Origin: Saxidomus purpurata
Lineage: Eukaryota; Mollusca; Bivalvia; Venerida; Veneridae
Assembly (NCBI GenBank): GCA_022818135.1
Contig: JAFMSR010000001.1
Span: 32,962,463-33,026,462, forward strand
Direction: 5' to 3'
DNA: 64,000 nt
Positions 48,801-59,845 of the stretch are shown here, piece after piece. Position 1 is the stretch's first letter. Every line of letters begins with the position of its first letter. A model generated the notes under the pieces. That model worked only from the letters and a program-made list of their open reading frames with translations. It searched no databases and was not told where the DNA came from. The position numbers and the translations under genes are program-made.

Positions 48801-49172
48801 CAAAGCTAAATCTTGATGGAAAAAAAGAAATTCCTGAAAGTCTGCGAGAAGTGTCGCAGACCGTTCCAAATGACCTAGGATGGAACCAAGATGTTATAAA
48901 CATATTTATCTCTATTGGCACGAGTTCCTGAAGGTCTTCGAATTCTCATGAAAGTGTCACAGACCGATCCAAAAGACTTAGGCATGAGTCCAAAATGGCC
49001 CAAAATACTGAGGCTGTTATATTTGTCAAAATGTTATAATCGAATTCTATCTACATTGGCACTAGTTCCTGAAGGTGAGACATGCATGTTGATATTTTGG
49101 ATTATTTCCTTTTTAATTTGGGTTATGCTGTGGAAATCATAAGTAATACTGGACTTTTATGAGCACCCAAAT

Positions 49173-51089
49173 CACAGTGTCCTAGCGGAAGTTGCTGATC
49201 TGTACGCTGATGATCAGTTAGTTGTTGGCACAAATTGAGGCCATCACGATTGAAAGTTTATTTAAATCGTCTTTTCTGAAGGAGATATATTTGGGGTAAG
49301 TGTACCAGTTATTTATACTTTTATTGTGATCGTCTTTGCTTCAAATAAGGTGTAGTATAGTTGCAATCGGCCTTCGTTTCCAGTTTGATTACTGCCAAAT
49401 TGACGAAGAGGTCAGAGAAAATTTGACTTTGTGTTCGCATATTTCATTGCATATATAGTTTCTGATCTATTAGTGTGTCGTCACTGAAAATGACCCGACT
49501 GTACGCCTAATTACAACTGTACACAATCGTTAGTTGTTCAGAAGTATAAAAAAATCTGTACGCTTAGTCGTCGAAATAATATAATATTTCTGATAAATTT
49601 AGTGCTTGATAATATCATTAATGAACGATAACAAGTAGAAATTAATGTTATTTCTGCCAGGGCTTCCACGTTTCAAAAAGCCGCTACTAGTTGCATTTTT
49701 TCCACTTCAATTAATTTTCATGTATATCGGGCCTGTTCAAGACTATTTAGTGTATGTCCGGGTCCATATTTGCATCCTTACTACAGATGAAGCATGAAAT
49801 ACTAGTTTTGAACTGGGTCCTAGTATAAGGTAACATTAGGACCCAGTTTTGAACAATAAAAGCCGATTTGAAAATCAATCAATGTTAGTGTTAGACACGC
49901 TGATATTTTGTGTTAAGAAAAGAGCCCAAAAACGTCTTTACTTTGAACCTGTTGTGAATAAATAATTGACAGGCGTCATATTGGCAGGAACGGGCTGGAC
50001 CCAGAACTGATCAGCCAATATTTTCTCTGAGTTTTATTATTATTAACAGCAAAAAATAGATAGATTTTATGTGATTGCTTACAATTTCATTTGTGTCTTT
50101 TTAGGTTTGCCTCCGGAAGATGCTATATTGGTAAAGAATGACCATCGGTAGAAATTGACATACGAGAACCATGAAGACTACCTCATCAATTGGTCGAAAT
50201 TAACATATCCTGGCATATTTCTCTTAGTATTTTTACTGACTGACGATACGAGATTGCATTGTTGTTTTCTAACACTTATCTATAATAAGTATGCATTACA
50301 AACCCGGACATATATCATATAATCTTGAACAGTCCCAATATACATGAAAAAATACTTGAAGTGGAGAACAACTGCAATAGCGGCTATTCGAAACGTGAAA
50401 ATCATGACAGAACAATAATTAAATCTATAAATATTTTGAAAAAAAACACAGATCTTCAAAGATATCTTATAACACTAACAATGGCATATGTGGCCAATCA
50501 ATGTGACCAATGAATGCATAATTTTAGCTCGATGCTAGTAAATCGAACATATGATTTGATTTTATTCATTAGAATTCTGAATATTGATTTTTTGAAATTA
50601 ATCTCACAGTCTTATATTGAAATGTTGCAACTAAGCGTACAGTCGGGTCACTTTCAGTAATGGAACAAAACAGTTATTTTTTCTGCATCAAGTCATTCAA
50701 TCTCGATTCAAGGAAGTCTACGAGTCAGAAAAATATTTCTTTCTTCCACGCCGGTACAATTATAGACAATAAACTGTATATACAATGAGATATGCGAACA
50801 CAAAGTCAAATTTTCTCTGGCCGTTTCGTCAATTTGGCAGTGATCAAACTGGGGACGAAGGCCGATTACAACTATACTACACCTTACTTTAAGCAACGAT
50901 GATCACAATGAAAGTATTAATAATTGGAACATTTACCCCAAAAATATCTCCTTCAAAAAAGACGATTTAAATAAACTTTCAATACAAAATCTAGACCGTG
51001 GTGGCCTCAATTTGTGCCAACAACTAACTGATCACCAGCGTACAGATCAGCAGCTTCCGTTTCGGCTTACTCTACGCTAGGACACTGTG
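49173..51089. mobile_element. TIR element with CACAGTG ends, 1.9 kb, non-autonomous
   Basis: The ends are inverted copies beginning CACAGTGTCCTAGCG. The left arm runs to about 49510 and the right from about 50640; the left lacks roughly 20-40 bases found in the right. AAAT flanks both ends (49169-49172 and 51090-51093), a 4-base duplication. CACxG ends with a 4-base duplication fit Chapaev-type elements of the CMC superfamily, by inference. The 1.1-kb centre has no transposase frame. Confidence 0.85.
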
Positions 51090-51093
51090 AAAT

Positions 51094-52055
51094 GACCAAT
51101 AAATGGAACTTACCCAACGAAACACTTAAATGATAGGAAGGTTATTCAAGCGTATCATACAATGAAAATAAAACACACTTGTAGATTTATCGTACATTTT
51201 AATAAAAGAGATTGGCATGGTGACAAGATTAAATAATATTTTTGAAAAGAATACCAAGAACACACTGCGACCTGTAAAACCGCAAGCCTTTAATCTTAAT
51301 ACCGTGAATTTTAGAAAAGTGAGCGCTGTAATTTAATCTTGTATATATTTTTAATGAATAGTTTAAAAGAATAGCCTATTACATACAAAATGTACTTGAT
51401 TTTGACCTACACAATGTTGGCGTACTTACAGCCCGCGTTTTAATATATTACGCATACAAAATTGTTTATTAAAGTTAATAAAGAATTCTTTTACGATACC
51501 AAACATAACCATGGCCGGAATTGGAGCGCGGTTGTTAACAGAGTATTGCCCCCTGCTTATAAGGCCTGTGGGAAAATCGACTGTTTCCCTTTACACCAAA
51601 AAGTCACTTATAAGTTACACTTCGTTGAGCGCGATCGAATAAAGCAATTTTGATAAGACTGCTGGTGGACAATTACAGTTGTGTTAACAATGTTCTTGAT
51701 ACTCATATTTTTACATTAATTTATCTCTTTTGAAAAAAATACCGTTTTTAATGACACTTGATTTTTCATAACGGCTTGTTGCTGCTATAACCATTTATGA
51801 AAACAGTTTAAGTTACGCGCTCGCGAATTTTTTAATTTTAATCTTAACAAAAATTGAAAATGATGAATCAAGTGTATATTTTATTAGCTTTCCAGTGATA
51901 TTAAACATTTTAAACTAGACCTATCACTGAATGTGATTAATACCCCCGAAAGGCTCCTTTATAAACTGAGAAAGTTCGAAGTAACAGAATACCAAGCAGA
52001 AAAAAAACCTAAAAAAGAGATATTGTCCTTGGCAATAATGGTGTAATTTGTCGAG
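51094..52055. other. AT-rich stretch, nothing recognised
   Basis: No exon or repeat is supported here. Confidence 0.4.
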
Positions 52056-52800
52056 ATAGAGTTATGGTTCTTCTACACTGCACTTCCTCTCATTGTGCTG
52101 GACCATTGTAGAAAGTTGTTTTGAATTCCAACTAGTAGTTTTCGAGATATGCTCCGGACAAGGAAAAGTAACAAGGGCAATAACTCTATAATTTCGACTC
52201 AATGTACTTGACCATTGTATGAAGTTGTATTGAATTCCAACCAATAGTTTTCAAGTTATGCTCCGGACAAGGAAAAGTAATAAAGAGCAATAACTCTTTG
52301 ATGAGTCAATATAGATTTGTGGTTCCTGTACACTGCACTTCCCCTCATTGTGCTAGACCATTGTATGAAGTTGTTTTGAATTCCAACCAGTAGTTTTCAA
52401 GTTATGATCACAAGTAAAAGTAACATAGGGCAATGACTCTGCAACGAGTCAAAATGGAGTAATGTTTCTTGTGCACTGCACTTTCTCTCAATGTACTTGA
52501 CCATTGAATGAAGTTGTATTGAATTTCAGCCAGTAGTTTTCAAGTTATGCTCCGAACAAGGAAAAGTAACAAAGGGCAATAACTCTGTAATGAGTCAAGG
52601 TTGAGTTATGATTTCTGTGCACTGCACTCTGTCTCAATATGCTTGACCATTGTATGAAGTTTTATTGAATTACAACCAGTAGTTTTCAAGTTATGCTCCG
52701 GACAAGGAAAATGCAACGGACCGACCGCCCGACCGGCCGACCGACCGACCGACCAACCACTGGGTTACTCCTATATACCCCCATTAATTTCGTATCGGGG
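52056..52800. repeat. ~125-base tandem repeat ending in a (CCGA)n tail
   Basis: Five to six units share 'tgcacttcctctcattgtgc', 'gaccattgta.gaagttgt', 'tagttttcaagttatgctcc' and 'ggacaaggaaaagtaac'. The array ends in 'ccgaccgaccgaccgacc' and 'tcgtatcgggggtataa'. It is a common type of dispersed tandem repeat in this window, with no coding content. Confidence 0.85.
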
Positions 52801-54200
52801 GTATAAATATCTTTTGTTTTAAAAATGTTACGGCCGTTAAAAACTACTTACAATACAAAAACACGGACTACCTACCGACCGCTGCCCACCGCATTTACCT
52901 CTTATCAGTAGAAAATATTGCGTAATACATGGTTTTATTTGGAAACACAACCACTCCTAATTTTTGTCTTATCAGCTGTCTTTATCCCACGCACTGGTCG
53001 GGTCAAGATATTTCATTGATTGTTCTCTTGATTTTTGAAAGTTTTATTCAAAATGTTGAGAGATAAGTATTAATGTGAGGAAGAAAATTAGATAAAAGGG
53101 AATCAAGAAATAATTAGAATTTTATCAATCTTGTTGACTGATATTTCACGACCGAATGAAATTGCATTTATTAAAGCCAATCTATGTACAACTGTACATG
53201 CGAGTAAATAATAGTAAAATAATAGAACCTAGAGTAAAGCGATGTATCCCCTCCGAACTTACGTAAATCAATTTACAATAATTTTGTGAAGAAGCCGTAG
53301 ATTTCTTAGACGTATTTTACTAACCGGTCGACCGTTTATTTTTCCGACCGCTTCACTGGTTAACCGATAGTGTCCATTGTTTTCCGTTAAAAATGGTAGG
53401 TTGTCAAGGTAGGGATCTTTTTCCCCGATGGCATTGCTTACCGTGACACCGTTTCTAAGGTACAGTAAAGGGGGCAGTCAACAGTTTTCTGGGTTCTCGG
53501 CAACAAAGCTTACAACCAATCGCACAATTTCTTCACAGAACACCTGTAACTGCTAACCTGAATGAAACAAAATACAGCATCATGCACATGTCAACAATCT
53601 CTTGAAAAATATCATAAAGTTTGCTGCCCAACTCATTGGCATACACGATTCATGGATTATGTTGAATTGAAAGATAGCGCCATTTTTGGGGTCGGTCCGA
53701 GGCCAAATGCTAATTTTCAAAATATCACTGAAATTTCATTACTCAATTGTTAACCAGGAGCTGGTCAGTTTCAGACACCAGACTCCCTGTTAAATAAGAA
53801 AAAAACACCTAAAAAGAGGAATTTACTGTACTGGGTCTTTGCTATTTACAGTTGTTTGTTTGTCACTGCAAAATGCATTCTGCTCACCACAGACTAGTGA
53901 AAAATCACCTACTTCCATTCTCATGCACCGGTTTCACACAGAGCCACAAAAAGCCACATGTTTGTATTTCACATTATATTTCAACACTCATTTAAGACAG
54001 CCAAAAGAGAAATATAGCAGTATTAATCATTCTCTACACACACTGCACCCTTAACTCTCAACAGTACCCTTTATACAGAAATTTGACCAGGGCCAATTCG
54101 AAACTAGGGCGCAAAATTGTTACCTGCCTCTTTAATGCGCGAACGATTATATCGTTTCGTATAGAATAAAATATATTTCTTTTTTGTTGGCATCTATATT
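52801..54200. other. Intergenic stretch, no supported gene
   Basis: No exon or recognised repeat could be supported. Short frames near 53562 and 53839 lack splice context and family likeness. Confidence 0.4.
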
Positions 54201-55834
54201 GAATGCGGGTTGGGACATGCCACTTGCTAATTGCCAATTGCTTAATATTATTGCAAATTGCAGGTTTGGACTGCCACTTGCTTATTGTCACTTACTAATT
54301 GCCACTTGCTTATTGCTAATTGCAGGTTTGAACATGCCACCTGCTAATTGCCATTTGCTACTTGCCACTTGCTCATTGCTAGTTTGGACATGCCAATTGC
54401 CACTTGCTACTTGCCACTTGCTTATTGCTAATTGGGACATGCCACTTGTTATTTGCCACCTGGGTATTGCTAATTGCCAATTGCCATTTGCTTATTGCTA
54501 ATTGCTAGTTGGGACATGTCAATTAATAATTGCCACTTGCTTATTTCGAATTGCTAGTTGGGACAATTCAATTGCTATTTGCCACTTGCTACTTGCCAAT
54601 TGATTATCGGTATGAATACCGAACATGGCTAGGAAATAACGAACATTAGCTATTATTATTTTATTAAGTTTTTGATGTTAAGATGGAACATGCATACCAA
54701 AAGTATATTATATTCATTCATATTAAAGCTTTCAATTTATACAATTTCAAAGCGCGTGATCTGATTCATGTTCGTGAACATCGAACATGAATTACTATTA
54801 TCATAAGTAAACAAGACATCTATAATGATGGATGTATAGATTATAAATATATATCAGTATATTATGAATTATTAATAAAGTTTCATACTGAAAACATATT
54901 TAATATAAATAATCTTGCAGCTGAAGTCTAACAGAGATTCATGTTTGTGAATAGATGAGCAAACACCGAACATGAACCATTATCTTATTATTATATTCAA
55001 AATAGATTTTTTAATTTAACTAGATCAAATTTATATTGATGAATATTTTGAAAGAATATAATGATTGACTTGTTTAATATGTATGCGTAACCGTCATTCC
55101 TTTGTGTGTATAGTATGTTTATACTGTATATAATGTAATTGTTTTGTGCATCTACAAATGTTTTTGTATAAATATTTTGAAAACATAAATTTATAAATTT
55201 CTTGTTGCTCAAACTTGTCCATCGTTCCTATGTTTGTATTGTATGTTTGTTATGTAAATAACGTTTACTTCCTCCACAAGAGCATAAATGTCATTTATTT
55301 GAATGAATATTTTGATACCATAAATGTTTTTGTTGAAATCCCTTAAACCAATCCATTCTTAAATAACTCTTCGTAATTAATCAGCTATGGAAATTGATTA
55401 GTATGTCTATGCTTATAGTTTTCTTGATTGAAAATATAATCTAATACAATGTATCAAAATAAATCGAAGCACATAATGTGTTCAGATGTTAAAAATGGGC
55501 CTACAGCAAGTGGCAATTAGCAAGTGGCAATTAGCAAGCGGCAATTAGCAAGTGCCAATTAGCAATCGGCATGTCCCAACTAGCAAGAAGCATGTGGCAA
55601 TTAGCAAGTGACATGTCAAAACCCGCATTAAGCAAGTGGCAAGTAGCAAGTAATATGCCCAAACCGGCAATTAGCAATAAGAAAGTGGCAAGTGGCATAT
55701 TCCAATCCTGTAATTAGCAATAAGCAAGTGGCAATTAGCAAGTAGCAATAAGCAAGTTGCATGTCCCAACCCGCAATAAGCAAGGGGCAATTAGCAAGTA
55801 GCAATTAGCAAGTGGCATGTCCCAACCCGCATTC
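54201..55834. mobile_element. Foldback-type element with variable subterminal repeats
   Basis: The outer ends are inverted copies (GAATGCGGGTTGGGACATGC and complement). Inside each end lie about 350-420 bases of short repeats, 'cacttgctaattgc' words on the left and 'gcaattagcaagtgg' words on the right. They are punctuated by 'gggacatgcc'/'ggcatgtccc'. The central 0.9 kb is very AT-rich and contains scattered 'cgaacatgaa' words. No coding frame is seen and no clear target-site duplication was found. The layout resembles foldback elements. Confidence 0.8.
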
Positions 55835-57280
55835 CATACTTCTACTTCTTTGAATCTATTATTCATAATGATATTCTCGTTCTATGAATCATACAATTAA
55901 ATGGATGGGGTGAGGCAGACAGTAATTCCGGTCGTATTTGTAAACTCTCACTTCGGCGGGAAGATGATGCAATCGAGTAAATGGGGGGGGGATACTGAGC
56001 TTTATTTACAAACGTCACTGTACTGACATTTGGCTCTTAAATGTGGGAAACTTTTGCAGTTATTTAGGAGACATTGAATAAATAGACTACATACCTGTTT
56101 ACAACCGAAAGCTCCTTGATTGACAAGAAAACAAAACGAAGTAACCACAGTTCAAATAAAAAACTTTTGTGTTGAAAAGGTGGTTAAAGGCGAAACTATT
56201 TTGCTACTAGCTTACTCACAAAATCTTCGGTGCATTTTAACAGTCTTTTTTGCATGTTCAACGATATTAACAAATGCACGTCACGTACGGTGCTTCTCTT
56301 AATATGGCTTAAAGACGATCGCTACATATAATCATTTTTTTTTCAAGCAATGAGAATTTTATGAAATTTCTTTTGTTGTTAGGGTAATACCTGATAAGTC
56401 AGAATATAAAATAGAAAGGCAGGTCACCAGCCTTATTTAGAAGTAATGGGCACTTTTTGACGTATACCCCCGAAAACAGTGAAAGTGACCCCTATGTCTC
56501 ATGTTTATCAATAATAAAACTCTAAATTTTGCAACTCACCATTGCTTTTTATTTAAAATGTTAAGCAATTGATTCTATTTCACGAAACTACATGAACTGA
56601 GTTTTCAAAATGTATTCAAACTGAAAAAACCATAAAGAGAAACTATAGTTTCTGTAAAAAAAAATATGTAAAATTTGTAGTAATTTGTTAAAGTTTTTTT
56701 CTTAATATTCAAGCGATGAGAATTTCTTAATTTTTCGCAGAATAATTGTTCAAACATCACTTTATTGAAAACTAATTGAAACTGATAGGTCACCAGCCTT
56801 TTTATTGAGAAAAATGAGCTTTGGTCTCGGGTGGGAGGGTGGTGTTGGAGAGGAGGCCATGTGTTTATTGCCACTGACGTAATAAAGATAGCTGAATGAA
56901 ACTTTAAGTGGACAAAATGTGCATAGTAAAACACTTAAAACTGTATCCTTCTGAAAGCATTTAACACAGTTTAAAAATCAACCTTTGCTAAACACTGACT
57001 TTTTGGGGTGCTTTTAAAGGAAGGTAATAGATTTTCCTGATACAAATGTATACGGATTTTTTTTTTTTGCTATAGTTATCTGTTTTAAATATATTATAGT
57101 GATATAATTGCTCAAAATAATTATTTTGTATGTTTTTTTTCATAAAAAGTAATTGTTTGTGACATTTATTTAAACAACATTAAAATATAAAAGTATTTGA
57201 TATATAGCCATATATGTCTATGTTTCTGGGTATTTTCGGGTCACACCGAATATACCTCGAACGAGGTTGGTGGACCCAAT
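55835..57280. other. Intergenic stretch with a direct repeat pair
   Basis: A segment of about 100 bases ('caagc.atgagaatttt' to 'aggtcaccagcctt.tt') occurs twice in direct orientation, near 56345-56440 and 56710-56810. No gene is supported. Confidence 0.45.
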
Positions 57281-57299
57281 AAGCACAATTATAAACAAA

Positions 57300-58401
57300 A
57301 TTCTGGGTACTTATTACCAATACCTTCTAACTCCCATCTGGAACATTTGGGCTTCCGTGTTTCACTGACTTCTTTCATTCGTTGCAATTCCAGATCGATT
57401 AATGTCACTTTAGGTTTGGACTGATCTTCAAGCATACTCTTAGCTATAGCTGTCGTGTGCTCCACTGGGAGAACCATCCGTATACATGTATACATTTCAG
57501 AATGAGGCACATGGCTTTTACGAGATGCGCTCCTTTTAAACTTCATCTTTACTCTCTTTTCTTTTGTGTCGAATATATCCATTTTTCTTGAGTGTGCGTT
57601 ATCACTTCTTGACATCCAAGCAATCACTGAAGTCAAAAAGGTCAGTCTATTTATCGTTTAAGGTTCAAGGTTTAAGATATTTAAAAACCACCGTTGCAGC
57701 TATATCGATATTCACACGTAAATAGGTATCCTACTTACTTCTTACAGCTTATGTCTCATTTCGACTTTAGTATTCACTCATCTTACCCTCCTCTTCCCTG
57801 CTCCGTCCTCCTTTTCCCTTCCTCTTTCCTCCTCTTCTCCCCATCTTTCTCCTTTTACCTAATTTTCTATCTTTTGTCTTATTTTCTCCTTCTTTCCATC
57901 GCCACTATTTTCATTTTGAGAGAGGTGATATACATATCGACTGATGAGCACGGGACGAGTCCTCAAGTTGATAATGTTTGCTACAGTAACTTCCCGCAGT
58001 ATTCGATCGGTACTTCAATCTTGTCACACACTCAGCATGCTTTGTTGGATGGTAGCTGAAGTGTAACAGTTTAAGAAATTCGACATGTTTCGATAATAAC
58101 GTTTCATCAGATAACACTATGGTCTTATCCGTATTACGTAGCATCCAACGAAAATCTGAAACGTCTAGTGAGCTCGACAGCATATCAGTCAGTGTATAAA
58201 AGTAATCTCCGTTAACCTTACAGTTTTCTCTCTAGCATATGTTTCAGATACCTCAAAAAATGTTCTTTGGTCCTGAAAAGCTTTTTCGCAGCACACGTAT
58301 ATGTAAGAATGATACTCACTTGTATGCCGCACTCTTAAATGGTGTCTCATGTCCTCTTCTAAAAGTGTCTGACACCCTTCCTTACCTCCGAGAACAAACA
58401 C
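57300..58401 (-). other. Candidate minus-strand exons, possibly a zinc-finger-like gene
   Basis: Three open blocks look exon-like. At about 58401-58336 the minus strand ends with GCQTLLEEDMRHHLRVRHT and a donor GTGAGT, like the end of a C2H2 finger exon, but the first cysteine is not in place. From about 58157, after 'gacgtttcag', it reads FRWMLRNTDKTIVLSDETLL. From about 57625, after 'tgacttcag', it reads MDIFDTKEKRVKMKFKRSAS and EDQSKPKVTLIDLELQRMKE. Phases join only partly. This could be a broken gene or chance frames. Confidence 0.3.
57778..57905. repeat. Polypyrimidine tract
   Basis: About 125 bases are almost only C and T on the plus strand ('cctcctcttccctgctcc', 'ttcctcctcttctcccc'). 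Such tracts can adopt triplex structures. It lies between two of the candidate minus-strand exons. Confidence 0.8.
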
Positions 58402-58499
58402 ATACTCCTTCTTTAGTTAATGGTTCAAATATGGTTAACTCCTCTAACAACATCACTCCCGCTTCATCCTTTACCATGTTTACTTACCCTTTATAGTGA

Positions 58500-59845
58500 A
58501 ATGTAAGCGATGTCTGGTCAGAAAGTTGCAAAAATGTTTTCTTTGTATCATTTTCAAGATTCTTATATAAGTTAACTTGTGTTTATCTGACTCTCTGACA
58601 ATAAGTGTGTGTAATGATGTGAATGTGACAGCTGCTTCTCAGGTAACCTCTTTGGAACTTAAACTGACAAAAAGTGTTATAGTGTGTGTGTTTCTTCCAC
58701 TTTCAGCTGTAATAATTCCAAATTATCAATTATTTTATCACTGAAAATTTTTACTTGGTGCTTTAAAACATTTGTTGTATGAGCATGTTAGGGATAAATT
58801 CGACATTTGTGTACAATTTCTGACATATATTGTCCTTAAAACACATATATGTCACACAATCTTAGACATTGTAGGGCTTATTCCTATGATATAATAAAAC
58901 AACATCAACTGGTTAAACAATTTTATTTCATGAAAAATCCATCAGATACATAATGCTTATTATAATGCAGAGGTAAAACACTTGATCAAATTTTATAACT
59001 AATCATATATTATATATTTATTCCAAATTTTTGTCTTCGGAAAGCATACTTTCTAGCAATAGTAGCATAACATCCAAGATAAAGTAAAGCAATTACATAT
59101 ACTCAAAAGCCTCTCTGACGTTTGCAATAATGCTTCAGCTAATACCGTTGAAATGTTGCCAGTTTAAGTGAGAAACGGAAAATTTGCTATTGCGCAAACA
59201 CAATGCTTCTATTTCGCGTGCATCATGGGACGGTTACACTGCATTGTGAAGTTGTATTGAAGGGCCATATTATTATAAAAATGTAACCAATATACAACTG
59301 AGCTTGGGTCGTCTGCTAGTAAAAATTTACAAACTGAAACTATCATAACATTAAGCATTCACGGTTTTAGGACTTACTTTATTTTCAAGTTCAGAGCAAT
59401 TGGAACGCCGGATAAAAGTTAATGATCTATTAAGACTTGAATATGTATTACATTATGATCGATTGAAAGATTTTTTTGTCTTACCTCAAACATTTATAAA
59501 ACATGTCAAATTGATACAATTACTCCTACCATTTATAAAGATGCGGAAAATATCATTTTAAGCTATTCTAAAAGCTTTATTTAGTTTATATTGTAACGAA
59601 AATCAGACAAAGCATCGTTCAGTATAAGCGTGTAGAATTGGTTGTTAAAGTAAACGTTTCAACGAGACCTTGAATGTTAAATAAGAGGAAAGTTTCTTTT
59701 ACCCTTTGTTGTGTTATCCCTGGTTTTTGGTGTGCTCTACATGGCTCAATTAGTATGTCACTGTGTTTGTTATTTGTTTTAGCACATGCATTATGCTATG
59801 TTTTATGTACACTTTCACCGAAATAAATCTATCTAACCATATATC
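58500..59845. other. Region 3' of the 879-residue gene, no other feature
   Basis: AT-rich. The part nearest 59845 is expected to hold the 3' untranslated region of the minus-strand gene. A minus-strand AATAAA is present near 59576-59581. Confidence 0.4.

Noticed and set aside
49173..49179. CACAGTG as a V(D)J recombination signal
   Set aside because: No nonamer at 12 or 23 bases is evident, and the 4-base duplication fits a Chapaev-type transposon.
53562..54054. Two short plus-strand frames
   Set aside because: No splice sites, signal or family likeness were found.
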